Shown here piece after piece: positions 37,774 to 49,639 of a DNA stretch of 64,000 bases (position 1 is its first letter; each line of letters opens with the position of its first letter). A model generated the notes under the pieces. It made no database searches and had not been told where the DNA came from. It was given only the letters and a program-made list of their open reading frames with translations. Origin of the DNA: Desarmillaria ectypa (Eukaryota > Basidiomycota > Agaricomycetes > Agaricales > Physalacriaceae); contig JAUDYN010000002.1 in assembly GCA_030407005.1 (NCBI GenBank), forward strand, positions 1,984,001 through 2,048,000, given 5' to 3'. The position numbers and the translations under genes are program-made.

Positions 37774-39847
37774 TTACAATTGTCGTATCTTCCAATACAC
37801 TACGCTACTGTTGTATCCGGCTACGGCGGTCTGTTCGACCTCAGCTTTTCGACTCCATAACCGACCTTTGAGATCCGTCACTTTCGCTCCTTTTCGTTTT
37901 CGAAGAATAGTCCTCTCGTCGCCCATATTGATCGTGGTCGGTACAGGAACACTCGACTTTTTCCCATTCCCAAGCTCAAAATCTTGATTCTTGCCCCAAG
38001 CCAAGAGATCACACCCTGCTCTTCCGCCATTCGTTGTGTCAAGCGTCAACAAAACATGACCTGTCTGCGATACGCTCACTGATCGCGGGACAATCGGTAC
38101 TATGCTCTGGGTGGCATCGCTATCTGCAATTTCAGAGTAAACGAGTTAAGTATCTGGACTGACACGCGTAATCCAGTACAAACATTCAGATAGGTTGCCA
38201 ATATTCTTTGACCGTACGGGCGTACCCTGAGCATTACTGAACAAATTATTGCCGAGGCCGCCCCACTGACCATTTCCGCACATGTAGATGTCCGCTTTGC
38301 CTTCGTCTGAATATTCTACTTGGAAGCAAGTCAAGTCACCTCCTGCTAAGACTCAGCTTTTCCGCAAGAATTGATGATGTGTATGAAACACTCACCCGCA
38401 GAGATATCGACGCATTTACTGTGTGCCTGGTGAGACATTCGCCACGGGATAACCTCAGTTGGAACCGTAATTGCAGGAACCGTAACACTGCCGCCCAACC
38501 CAATCTGACTGGACAAACGAATAAGATGGGTGAACTCCATTGAAACGGCCGCTGTCAAAGTTCTTACCCGTATTCATTCGCGCCCCAGCCTAACACGTTA
38601 CCGGTAGTTGTTCGAATAAAACTGTTCCGTCCACCTGCAGCTACCTGACTGACTGGTATATCACGTAGAGAAGGAATCTCATAAATAGTTGGACAGAATC
38701 TGATGGTGTCGTTGTCCTTCCAGGCATCTGCAGAAGAATAAGATGCAACACAGAGCATAAGAAAGGTGTGCATACAGTGTTCTTTTGAGGGTATACCGCT
38801 GAGTGGCTTTGGTACCAGCTGTACTGGTAGAAAGGAATGACCAAAAGGATGTCCAGGGTCGGGAACTTCGATTTTTCGGAACCCAAGCTGGCCGTATATG
38901 TTGGCGTTACTGTTCACGGGATGGGCAAATGCCCTCCCCGAGTTTGTTAATGCCAACAGATGGTCGTTTCCCGCGGAGATTGACACAAACCTTGGAAGAC
39001 TTTCAAAATAAAGTAAAAGGGTATAAAATAAGGGTCTACGTTTCACGTCTTTTCAGTTGCTGCTGGGGTTTTATCTCCACAAAGTCAACAGCCTCTTCTT
39101 CCTTACCCCACAGCCAGCCCATACTCCATAAAGGGTAGCTGGACGGTTTGAGAGATCCAGTAGGTAACGACTGCTTCGAAGCATATGATTCCATGGCATA
39201 AATTTTCCCAGATGCGGAAAGGGCGTACAGCTTCGATTCCGTCAACTGAAGTTGTACGATATTCTAAATGTCAAGTAAGACATCTTGCTCCAGAAGAAGA
39301 TGAGGTATCGCACTTTGTTTCGCAGTGTCAACGCAGGGCTATCATGTTCTACGGAGTCAAAGTGTCCAGCTCCCCATTGATACACGTCCCCTCGAGCGTC
39401 TACACATGCTGCATGGCTCTTGTGCAGGACCAGGTCTCTGAGTGCGACGTCTTCCAGCCACTCTGCAATAGCAGGCGTACGGATAGAATCTGGGTCCTCC
39501 TTGTCCAGTAGCAGCGTTTTTGACCTGGCACCATCATACATAGGCAGTAAGAAACATTGAAGGGCGACACCACATACTTGTTGGAGCCCCATACAACTGA
39601 CTGTAGCACCTCTGAGTTTTTTATGTCGCTGCCTCGAGTTACTTTTGAGGGAGTTTGAGAAGGACCGGACCATTCACTGTCATTATGTATGATTTCTTTG
39701 TTCGAGCGCCATATTAAGGCGCCGGAAATAACGACTGAAGACACTATGATTGCGCGCGATGCATATGTAGATTGCTGACGGAGGAGTGAAGAAGTGTGGA
39801 TTTGGCGTAACCTTGACTTGAGTGTGAAGGCGGCTCGTCTGTACATG
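37774..39847 (-). CDS. FMP25: mitochondrial RCC1-repeat protein, FMP25-like
   Basis: The start MYRRAAFTLKSRLRQIHTSS gives a basic amphipathic import leader, followed by a single hydrophobic segment (AIIVSSVVISGALIW) and then a beta-propeller of RCC1 repeats: HAACVDARGDVYQWGAGHF, LTESKLYALSASGKIY, DHLLALTNSGRAFA, AAGGRNSFIRTTTGNVLGWG, DIYMCGNGQWGGLGNN, and HVLLTLDTTNGG...LLAWGKNQDFELGNG. The end is KIRQL at 37774. A leader plus one inner-membrane anchor plus RCC1 repeats matches yeast Fmp25, needed for respiratory complex III assembly. Several short introns interrupt the gene. Plain cytosolic RCC1 is excluded by the leader and anchor. Confidence 0.78.
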
Positions 39848-40016
39848 TGAACGAAGTGAAGTGAAGAAAGGACAGTCGGATGATGACCGTAGAAAGCGCT
39901 TCGGCCCGGGAATCCGCAAGGAAATTGTTTCGAATTTAACAAGTTCACTATATCTACAATAAATACGCAATGGAGATACAATCCTGACGTTGCATATCCT
40001 ATCGTACATCCACAGT
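39848..40016. other. short intergenic region upstream of FMP25
   Basis: About 170 bp between the FMP25 start and the end of the decayed caspase-like fragment. It should act as the FMP25 promoter. Confidence 0.4.
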
Positions 40017-40559
40017 GCTCGTAGCTACTGAAAATGCCCCCGCGGTACTGATTAGATTCAGATGCTACGATGGAATTCGATTCTTCTTTTACCGGCGCTG
40101 CTACCACCAGATCCCAGAATTCGATGGCACAAAGTTCGTCATAATAGGAAGCAGTGATAACTATCACTTTCCCTCTGGACTGAAGCTTCGACTCCTCTTT
40201 CGTGAGCTGGTGACAAATGCCTGGCCGCTGCCAACCAGAAACTTGCCCTCAATATCGCTATGACCGCATAAGATTATAATCAGAGTCTCACCTTCCCCGA
40301 CGGCTGCAGTACCAATTCTGATCAAAACGTCCGTCTTCAAATGGCTAGACATACTGGCGACGATGTTGAAATTCTCCGGACAGGAGAGCTGAAGACGTCC
40401 GCAAGTAAGATCACCTATAACTATCTGGGGATCATCCGAGAAGGCACGAAGAGCAGACTCAGCGAGACAAGAGAACAGAACAGGTTTGGGAGCCTGAGGT
40501 TGATGAAGGCGTCGAAGCGCAGCGAAGTAGTACAAGGGAATCGATAATTTTCCTGTCAT
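40017..40559 (-). pseudogene. decayed caspase-like (clan CD peptidase) fragment
   Basis: From an ATG at 40557-40559 the frame reads MTGKLSIPLYYFAALRRLHQ and on to GEGETLIIILCGHSDIEGKF, where CGH (His codon 40260-40262) sits at the end of a hydrophobic strand as in caspase/legumain-like folds. Near 40205-40213 the protein-like reading jumps to another frame, QLTKEESKLQSRGKVIVITA then SYYDELC, AAPVKEESNSIVASES and YRGGIFSS. The second block resembles the nucleophile strand of such domains, but Tyr stands where Cys is expected. A one-base loss and a missing nucleophile suggest a dead copy. I see no intron that would repair it. Family naming is my own pattern reading and is not certain. Confidence 0.4.
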
Positions 40560-40882
40560 TGAAAAGTACCTCGTCGTATTGCGATTTCTGGAATACAAGG
40601 CAGATGGAAAGAGGATGAGCGAGTTGTATCACTGAGCGATAGCCAAGGTAGGTGAAGCTAAAACGAACGGTGAGAGTGGCAAGCAAGGACGGTGCCTTGG
40701 CGAGCTGGTTTTATTATATAGATGTTCGTAGTTGTGGATAAGGCCTAGCAGGACAGGGGTCACTGTAATTGTACCCGGCCCGGGCGAGCTTATTTGAGAA
40801 AGCAGGCAATAGTACTAACACGCGCCCCCAGTAGCAGAAAGCCGTCAAAGTCGCGTCAAAACTAAAGACAAGCAAAGTAAAT
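40560..40882. other. intergenic region downstream of POL5
   Basis: About 320 bp. It holds a TATATAA-type element (minus strand, about 40716-40725) upstream of the decayed caspase-like fragment, and the POL5 3' UTR. No other gene is seen. Confidence 0.4.
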
Positions 40883-43800
40883 CTAGTGTTGAGCCTTCTT
40901 CTTTTTGCGCTTGGTAGTTGCATCTACACCATTCCTCTTCCTCTTGCTTCCCACCGACTCTTCCTTCTCTCCAGTAAGCTTGGCCTTCCTGGTCTGCTTT
41001 ACCACCTCATTGCACATCCCGTGGATAGAGGTAGATAACTTGAATCCCGCAGAAGTAGACAGCTTCTCTGACAACTTTGCCCAACTCGGCGACGCCCAAA
41101 TCGCTTCAATATCCGGTGACGAAGAGAGGCGAGATGTTTGTCTTATCGACAGCAACACCAGTTTGAATAGATCTTTCATCTGAGCTGCGCTAACAGATGC
41201 CTTGCCATCGCATGCACTATTTATAAGCTCATGTAATGCTTGACGCAACGTTGTCATGAATGCTACTACGTCCGCGTCTGATTTCTCCTGAAATATGATG
41301 TGAGTCCTACGTTGGACAAGACAAAAAAATAGATCATCCGTACAATGGTCGGCAATTGAGCGACAAGAGCGTATATCAGACGGAACGCCTGACACTGTCG
41401 ATACACATTGATCGCTTTTTTGGATGAGTCAATGAGATCCTGGCGTAAACGCCATCCAAGTGCCGGGAGCCGCACGATGAGATCTTGGAAAAAGTTGAGA
41501 TTCAAAGCGGAATTTTTGCGGGTCAAGAAATCAACAAGGGATTCCCGGTACGTATCGAGCACCTGTTCTACCTCCTGTTGAGCCGCCAAGACCTTGGCCA
41601 GGTATAGGCTGCAAGAACTCAGAGAGGCCAATAGTTCTGACGAACGTGCTTTACGTGCTTGGGCGTGTAGCGATTGGATAGCGGATGCAACTTGAGCCAC
41701 AGGTGCAGTAGGTATGTCCCTGGCTTTTGCTATGCGGGATCGGAGAATGCCCTGAGTCTTATCAGAAAGCTGCTTCTCGTCGGTCCCAGAGGAAACAATC
41801 AGGTCGATCAGAGGCAGGATGAGGTTGATCACAAGGGGACTTGAAGGCCGCTTCTTGAGGAACAGGTCGACAAGGTCGAGCACCCTATTTTTGAAATGGG
41901 TGGCTTCACGTTGTGCATCGACATCTTGAAATGGGGTTAGAGTTGTTCTGGTATGAGATGATTAACACTGACCTTTGGACGTCTTCCCCACTTGCATTCG
42001 GGTCTTGAAGACCTCCGCAAGTTGCCCATCTAGCGCCAGCATCTGATCATCGTCCATCAGCATCTCGTCATCATCTGTGTCGCCAGTGACAGGTTCCACG
42101 CCGTTCATTTTCAGGGCCTCCAAGATCCTGCTCCGAAGCTCGTCGTCCACATCCTCTTCAGCATCATCTTCCCTTGCTTCATCGTCGCTCTGTTCCTCGC
42201 TGGCGGACTCACTTTGATCTTCATCACCTTCGTCTTCAGACATGTCTTCATCTTCATTTGAATCTTCTGAAGCTTCGGCATTGAGATCTCGAGATTCGAG
42301 TTGCTGTACAGGTGGTTTATGTCAGAAGGAGTTTTCCATCTTTTTCAAAGAGACTTACTGTAAGAATAAGATCGATGGAGCTCTCTTTCACTAAAGATGA
42401 TAAAGATGCAAAGGCGTGATTGGCGATAGTTCGCAGGTATACCGTAGGCTTCTCTAATAGACCGATGATTATGTCTATTAGGCCGTCAATAGGTTCAGGA
42501 GCCTCTTCATCGTCATCATCGACCTTGGCAGCCGCCTTCTTGCTTTTCTTGCCGATCTTGTTGCGAGGAAACAAGCGTTCCACAAAATCGATGCACGACT
42601 ACGACCCGGCCCTGTAAGCCCAAAAAACTGTCCATGAAATAGATGGCTTACCTTTAGAGTTTCTACTACGGTTTCGTCTTCTTCATCGGTACAGTATTCA
42701 TGGGCTACTAGTCCCAAAAGTAACAGCTGGCATCCTTGCGCCACCTCACTACCGGAGGTGACCTAGAACCTTGTGATCAACATATAATTTCCTTAGTACA
42801 AATAAGGTTTACCTTTCTTAGATGGGCATCTAACTCTTTGGCTTTCGCTCGAAGAGCCTGGACCTCTTCGTCGCGTTCCAAAAAACACGATACGTTCTTT
42901 TCTTTCTCTAGTCCTTCAATTGTTATAACAACTTTGTGTATCCAATAGTCTCCGTCGGATGCCATGGCTGAAGATTTTAAAGTTTTCGTTCCGTCCTCTG
43001 GAGCACAAGAAACACTAATGAGGGGAAAACTATACATGAAATTTTCATAGTGCTTACCATTAGTTATTGTGACGGTCTGACTTGTGAGGTCGGAAAGACA
43101 GCTTAAGAGTCGATTGCGACTGTACAGCCTAAGAGCATCGGACAGTGGCGGCTTGAGCACACAGTCCGTCTGCAAAAGATAAGTATAGGGAATTCAAATG
43201 CGAAACGGAGAAACGTACGCCACGATACGAATTCTGTTTAGCGGGATTCCGTACAATGAAGAACCCATTGACCACAAACCACTCAAAGATCTGTCGGATC
43301 CAGTCATCTCGTTTAGGTATTGAACCATTTTTAATCAGCGCTACAAGCTGATCCATAACCCAAGATCTACGTGCATTGAGACCTTCTGCGTCATCCCTAT
43401 TTGATGTGTTTAGTAAGGAAGACCGTATAGGTGCCGATAAAATGCATACTTGTCTACGCATCCATTCCCATTGAATTGGGAAATTAGATGGTCCACGTAA
43501 CGAGTAATGCCATCTGCATTCATTGAAGAAAGGATCGATTCAACGGTTTTCGTCTTGGTCAACTGGTCAAACTGCCGACTACCATTCACGCCAGTAAGCT
43601 GAACGATCAATCCCATACCCAGCTGTGGCCTCTCCTTCACGAAATTGGATATTTCGATAGCCTAGCTAAAATGTTAGACGGGCGCTGGACACGTAAAACA
43701 ATGACCAACAGTTTGCTTAGCGGCCTTGTGCAGATATCTGTCCGGTTTTGACGAGTGGTTTATCCAAGTTCGCATGAAATTTTTCGTAAAGATCATAGGA

Positions 43801-45032
43801 ATATCGTCGGCCGGTACTCGTGGCAAAGCCTTTTGAAAAACTTGAAAACCCCAGTATTTCCGTTCCGGAGAGGACGTAGAGGAAAACAGACACTCTGTGA
43901 AGAAACCTTCAACGATGACGTGTGAGTACAGATAAATGAGATATACCGTCAACAACTATTCTGAAAAATTCCGGAAAAGTCCCTTTTGGCTGCTGATTAG
44001 ACCCCGTACTGGGAAGCAGATAATCGAATATTATGTCCCAAGCAAAGTTCAACTCGGGTTTCCACGAGCTTCCGGAAGACCTGGAGCTACTTTCTTCATC
44101 GTCGACATCCTTGGAAGTATCCTCAGAAGACTGTCGAAGTAGAAGAGGCGGGAACAGACCTTAAGTATCTGTCCGAGAGTATGGTAATTTCCGGTGCTGA
44201 GCAAGTCTGGATTTTTGAACATCGGAGAGGTGTATTTCCGCCAATCGTGATCGGGACGCAGATGCTGGAGTTTTAGTATCAATGCTACCTTTTCAGGCAT
44301 CCACTGAGAGTCGCTGCCCAAGGTTGCCTCGATGGAATAACCAAAACCTTCCTCCTTCCAAGGAACATTCGACGAGTTGAGGGCTTCTAATGCCAGAAGG
44401 ATTGTCCACCAGGCACTTTCCCGCAGCCAACTCTTCTTCTCTCCGAGCGCGATCAGTTCTGATACAATGTCCTCGAAGCTCTGTAAGGACGATGCAGAGG
44501 TAGAAGAGGATGCAGATTCCGGCAAAGGATCCGTCCGAATAAATAAGCCTGATTGAATGACCGCGGTGATTCCAAAAAGACGAGCAAACAGAACGTCTCT
44601 TTCTTCCTGTCCAGTCATGGACTTTTGAGTTTTTGTAGCATCCATGATCAGCGAAAGTATTTGGGCACATGTGAATGTCAGAATTCTAGACAGAAGCTAT
44701 GGTAAAACGTTCATGAAAAAAGCAACCAAAACAAAATGGCATGGACTTACTTCTGTCAATGCGACTGAAAACCCTAATCTGCTGCTCTCCCTCGGACTCG
44801 CTAGTCCACGAACAAGGCGTCGTACAGAATATGATACATCATGTGCATTGTACTTGTCCAAAGGGTCAGTGTTATTGTCCTCCTGGCTTTCATCCTCGGA
44901 AGTATCAGAGGAATCTTTAGCGAACTGTGCCTGGAACTGTTCTAGTGACGAGATGAGCTTGACAGAGGCATCGATACGCTCTTTCTTTGACGACGAAGAG
45001 AGATTCCAAAAGAGCGGGAGAGTGGTAGACAT
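40883..45032 (-). CDS. POL5: POL5/MYBBP1A-like nucleolar protein
   Basis: Large multi-exon gene for the Pol5/Myb-binding-protein-1A family, which works in the nucleolus in rRNA synthesis and pre-60S assembly and is not a true DNA polymerase despite its name. The start MSTTLPLFWNLSSSSKKERI is followed by an acidic patch and then VSYSVRRLVRGLASPRESSR/LGFSVALTE, the family signature. Helical HEAT-like stretches continue, with a highly acidic section (about 42060-42250) and VEPVTGDTDDDEMLMDDDQM, LDGQLAEVFKTR. A helical C-terminal part ends in a Lys/Arg-rich nucleolar signal (SKRKRN, TKRKKKKAQH). Order and the acidic/basic tail fit the family. Internal exon joins were not all verified. Confidence 0.87.
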
Positions 45033-45398
45033 TTATGACGAGTCTAAAAATAACAGTCAAAAATTTGGAAGGAGTGTTTGGTTGTGTGGATGCATCCGGT
45101 CCGACTCGGTCCGCGAAGGCCCTTTGATCTTTTTTCAAGTATTGGCCAAAGCATGGCGTTCGGAGTCTGTGCAAGAGGACATCCAATGTTTCGGTTCAAT
45201 TGTTCACAGTTCAGAATGCCAGCTCTTAACTATAAATACACTGTAGTTCTATAGGGAATCATTATTTAAATGCTCATTATGATTGACCTTACTGTCAAGA
45301 TAAATCTACTGGCATACAGATGAGTACGTGGAACCATACGATAGACGAAGAAGTGTACAAAGAATTAATGCAATGATCTGTAATTTCATAACCGCTTC
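45033..45398. other. intergenic region upstream of POL5
   Basis: About 365 bp containing the POL5 promoter and the 3' UTR of the next minus-strand gene. No gene is seen. Confidence 0.45.
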
Positions 45399-46261
45399 CT
45401 AATCAAAATGCATCCAATGTCCCTTCACACCAAGTCGACACTTTTCGCAATCTGACCGTGGACCCATAGTGACGCGTTGCCTTTTGGTGGGAGACAGAGT
45501 GCTTGATCTCGGTCCTCCAGAGTCCATGGAGATATTCATAAGCGTAAGACTGTCTGATACCGGCGTGCGAGGCCTTGTCACATTAACAATACCACCAGAG
45601 CCTCTTATTGTCTCGGGGGTGGGTGGCGTAACATCGATTGAAGGAAGACGAGGCGAAAAAGAGCTTTGAGCAAGGTTTGCGAGTAGTCTCGGTGTGTTTG
45701 CGTCGGTGAGCGTCGGTGATAAATTCTGTGGTGACTGGCGATGCGCTGCGAAGGCGTCGCGCGTATAAGACGTGCTGGGAAACGTCGTTTGCAGAGGTAA
45801 TAGTACGGGTCTTCCTGGGCCATGGAGGAGGGCAGAAGGCTCATCATCCAAGTCCTACGACCGCCATTAGTCTCGCAAAAACTGAATCAAGTCGACCACA
45901 CACCATGGTATCCGAGCTACTCTCTGAATCTGGGACATATTCTCCGGGCGTTCCAATACTCAAGCCACCGGTCTGCTGTACCCAATCTTCAGAGGGGTAC
46001 CGGCTGCTGTTGCCAATCGGGGGGAGTGAATTCAAAAATAGCGGTGAAGGAAGACCATCTCCCAAAGTAGGAGTCAGACGTTTCTGTGAGAAAAGGAAAT
46101 AAAGATGTTGTGAGCATGAATTTTCTTGAAAGACCCACAATAGGACGACTGGAAGGGCTGTCTTCCTCAGTGGGGCGAGGACGTTTGGAGGACGTATTAA
46201 ACTTGGACATAGAGTAGAAGGCACTGGCCGGCAAAAACATATCGACCTCCATTTGAACCAT
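45399..46261 (-). CDS. unrecognised protein ending in a CX2C-X6-HX2H motif
   Basis: Three exons joined in phase 0: the first starts MVQMEVDMFLPASAFYSMSK at 46261, the second opens KRLTPTLGDGLPSPLFLNSL, and the third opens DLDDEPSALLHGPGRP. The protein is Pro/Ser-rich and probably disordered, with many SP/TP sites suited to cyclin- or MAP-kinase phosphorylation (RTPVSDS, SPTKRQR). The last 17 residues are DCEKCRLGVKGHWMHFD, with Cys-X2-Cys-X6-His-X2-His, a possible zinc knuckle at the extreme C-terminus. I do not recognise the family. KRPRPTEE and SPTKRQR could act as nuclear signals. Confidence 0.65.
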
Positions 46262-46523
46262 TTTGGTACAAAGACTTGCTTCGGAGCGAGAAAAAAAACT
46301 GCAGAGTTATGTCATACAGCTAGTTGAGAAACAAGGCCTAGGAAGCTCAGCCACCCAGCCACTGCAATTTCGCGTCACAAGGATCACATGTCCATCGCAC
46401 GCGACGCGGCGCGTTGACAACTAAGTGAAAGCGGCATTCAAAGCCTTTGATATCTCTACTCTAAGTATTTTCTACATTTTCTACCTCGACTATATGAACT
46501 AAATCGTACAATCATCACCACAT

Positions 46524-49352
46524 TCATCCTTGCAAGTTAAGCGGAGTCCTGGGTAGCCTTGGTTCGCCCTCGGCGTAAGGCTCTCCCGTCTCGGCACGAG
46601 CAAGGTCATTCAACCAAGCCCCCTTGGGTTGGATTTTGACACCACGAGAGTACATGACAGCTAGGTACAGCCAAGCCAGGGCATTACCCACGGTGCCGAC
46701 CTCGTCGGAGACATGTGTCTTCGCGTACTTGCTCATAGTTTTGTGCAACTCGTCATCAGTGTAGAGGTCGAAGAGGTGCTGGGCGACAGCAGCATTGTCA
46801 CCGGGCTTAGTAAGATAGCCTGACTTGCCATGCTCCACTTGAAGAGGAATACCACCCGTAAGGGAGGCAACAATCGGAATTCCAGCGTGGATAGCCTCGG
46901 AGACCTTGACCTCAAAGCCTTCGCGAGTCGAAAGTTGCAGTGCAATCTTCGCGTTAGACATTAGTGCATTCAACACTATCCCAACATCAGCATACCTCGG
47001 ATGCGACGAGGACATGAACTTACATTGGTCACTGGGGGGAAGCCTCATAACGACAAAGTCATTTGCATACTCCCTGTACGCATCGGAATAGATCAGCTGC
47101 ATAACTTGATCGTATATGATGCTGGCATCGGGGTCATCGACAGCGCCTGGAAACGAAAAAGTGAACATCACAACACGCACAGATCGCAGCTAGCATACCA
47201 TGACCACAGATCAACATCTGCGGGTGCTCGTCTTCCTCGAGGTCGGGGCATTTGGCCTTGAGGAGATGTCGGAGTTTGACATAAGAATCGATAACGTTAG
47301 GAATACCCTTTGCGGGGTCGAACCGAGCAATTTGGATGATGTAGCTACGGTTTGGCCATTGAAGTTCGTTCATCTTTTCCTTGACACACAGGCTGCGGAA
47401 CTCTCCCATGTAAAATGCGGAATCCCAAGCACCAAGATCCTTGTTCAGACCATCGAGCCTAGATCACGGTACATCAATATATAACTTTGATCTGGAGTTA
47501 AAAAATCACAAACCAGTCAGTGGCAGCTCCAAGCAACGCCAACTTCTCGATGGGAACGTCAGAGGGAACGAATTTGTTCACCGGATGACCTTGGTTGATG
47601 TCGTCAGTGCGGCCTGGGGAATGCCTCGCATCCATTGTGACTCACTGATAAACAAGTCGGCAAGCTGGATGTTGTTCCACAGATATTTCCACACCTCCTC
47701 TTGTGCTGAACCAGAAACATGGACCAAATCGCTGCGGATCTCGATGTGTGAACGGTACACAATGGGCAACTCGGGACGAATTTTCTTGATTAGAGGAATA
47801 AGACCGGGCATCTGAGGATCATCTGTGAACCGGTAAGAAAGCTGAGCGCAAGAACAGGAAACAGTATTCTTACCTATAAAAGCGACATCAACACCACCGG
47901 GAGCCAAGGGACCTCCTTCGGCGGTCCAGCGAAGACCATTCTTCAAGATCCAGGCATCAAAGCTTTCTTTGGCATCGTTGGTCAGGCGAAGATCTGAGGC
48001 AGCGACTCCTTGAAGGATGTTGTGGTTGTTCTTGGTAGTTCTGAATACCTGGGGCGATGGATTTGGAACGTACCTTGCACACGGTTATTGGGTACGGTGA
48101 ATACTTCTGCCGGAAAGTCTTTAAAAGGGACATACCATGCAGCGTCAACGTCAAGCGCGGTCAAGAACCTAATCAAGGCGTGTCTCATCTGCAAAAATGT
48201 CAGGTGGAAATGATTGAATTGCTTGAGCGATATTCTCACCAGGGCTACGCCACCTAGATTAATTGCCATGGCAGGATTAGATCACCAGTCATATGTCAAT
48301 TTTGTGGGGCAATAACTAACCTCCTTGTGGGGTTGAAGAGAAGAATCCAATCTTGACCTGCTTTTCGCGTAATTCATCTGCAAGCTTAACGACGGCGTTC
48401 CAGGTGCTTAAAGTCGTAATCAGTAAGAGATCCCACCACAACGTATGGCAAACCGACATACCCAGGCCCCACGGTTTTCTTGTACTCATCTAGATCATCC
48501 AACAAATGAATCTTGCCAGCGGCGTCAACGGTAACTTGGTTCCGAGCACCAATGCTAAGGCGAGGATTGTTTCCGGGGCCAAAGTACATTATACATTTCC
48601 GCGCCGCGGAGTCGGCTTGCTCATCGAGGGTGCGTAGGATAGGGAGACGACCCGTGACACCGACCTGGAGGTGCGGATCCGCAGCAGCTACGTGAGCAGA
48701 TTCTACGTACACCGTTGGGGTCTCGGCCCCGGAGGGAACATAGGAACCAGTAGTAGATGAGATGCGGTGTTTGATGTTGGGGCGGGTCGCGGAGTCTGTG
48801 TGGAAGGGCTTGATGTTGAAGACGATAGGAACAATGTCCATGTCAAGCCACAGGCGTGTACACAAGTTTGGAGACTAAATAGAAGCGCATATATCATGAT
48901 CTGATGGCTTGGGCAGGGTAAAAAGTATAGCATACCTCGCGAAGGAGCGACAGAGTGACACCGGCGCCAAGGAACTTGCATAGATGTTCGCTGCAGAAGT
49001 TGCGAAGCGTTTCCAAGACGTGCTGTTCGATGGCCTTGGCGGTCTTCTCGAGCTCTGTAGCAGAGTACGGGATGATGGTGGACGCGAAGTCAGTACTGTA
49101 GACCGAGTCGTGAACAGAAACCGCGATTTCGAAAAGGGTATTGTTGTTGACTAGATTGCCAGCAATACCAGCCCACATTGGCTATATAGGTCATCAGAAT
49201 GCGAGCACGAGAGAGAGATGGTAACTGACGTTCAGACTAGAGTACGACGCAGCGACATGGGGTTTCTTGCCGGACACAGAGGAGAGACGACGCCTGACGA
49301 CGTCAGAAGACTTGGATTCAAACTGAAGGTGGTGGTGAACCTTGCTAGACAT
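46524..49352 (-). CDS. retaining trehalose phosphorylase (GT4 family)
   Basis: Reversibly phosphorolyses trehalose to alpha-glucose-1-phosphate and glucose, or makes trehalose, in the cytosol of mushroom fungi. The start is MSSKVHHHLQFESKSSDVVR, then MWAGIAGNLVNNNTLFE, VLETLRNFCSEHLCKFLGAG, LCTRLWLDMDIVPIVFNIKP, HRISSTTGSYVPSGAETP, ARKCIMYFGPGNNPRLSIG, KIGFFSSTPQGGGVALMRHA, DAAWYVP, WTAEGGPLAPGGVD and YRSHIEIRSDLVH. The GT-B C-lobe has IIQIARFDPAKGIPNVIDSY and EGFEVKVSE, the EX7E motif of GT4 enzymes (about 46900-46930). The end LPRTPLNLQG is typical. The length, near 730-750 residues in several exons, matches characterised basidiomycete enzymes. Alternative names are ccg-9-like or trehalose synthase. 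Confidence 0.93.
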
Positions 49353-49639
49353 TATTGAAGGCGACGTTAAGATGGGATACCAGGAGAAAATGAATAGACG
49401 GCGATGAGGGTTATATACGGGAACCGGACGGTCTGGTTCCCCAGAAGAAGGGAAAAGGCCGGCATGGCCCAGGTTTGGGTCTTTTCCTTGAATTGAATGT
49501 CTTGATCGTCTGGAGATGGGTACTAGGCCACGCGCCAGTCGCCGTTTCAGCATCGTGGCCATCTTTCCCTTCTTAGCTCCCATCCATCACCGCGACTGGG
49601 GACCAGGTCAGTCTCCGTCTTTAGCCCCGCACGGTCTTC
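49353..49639. promoter_or_regulatory. bidirectional promoter trehalose phosphorylase / BRF1
   Basis: 287 bp between divergent start codons. I recognise no stress-response element (CCCCT or AGGGG) with confidence. Confidence 0.4.

Noticed and set aside
40714..40923. A separate small gene upstream of the caspase-like fragment
   Set aside because: The frame lacks an ATG and overlaps the POL5 3' end; no support.
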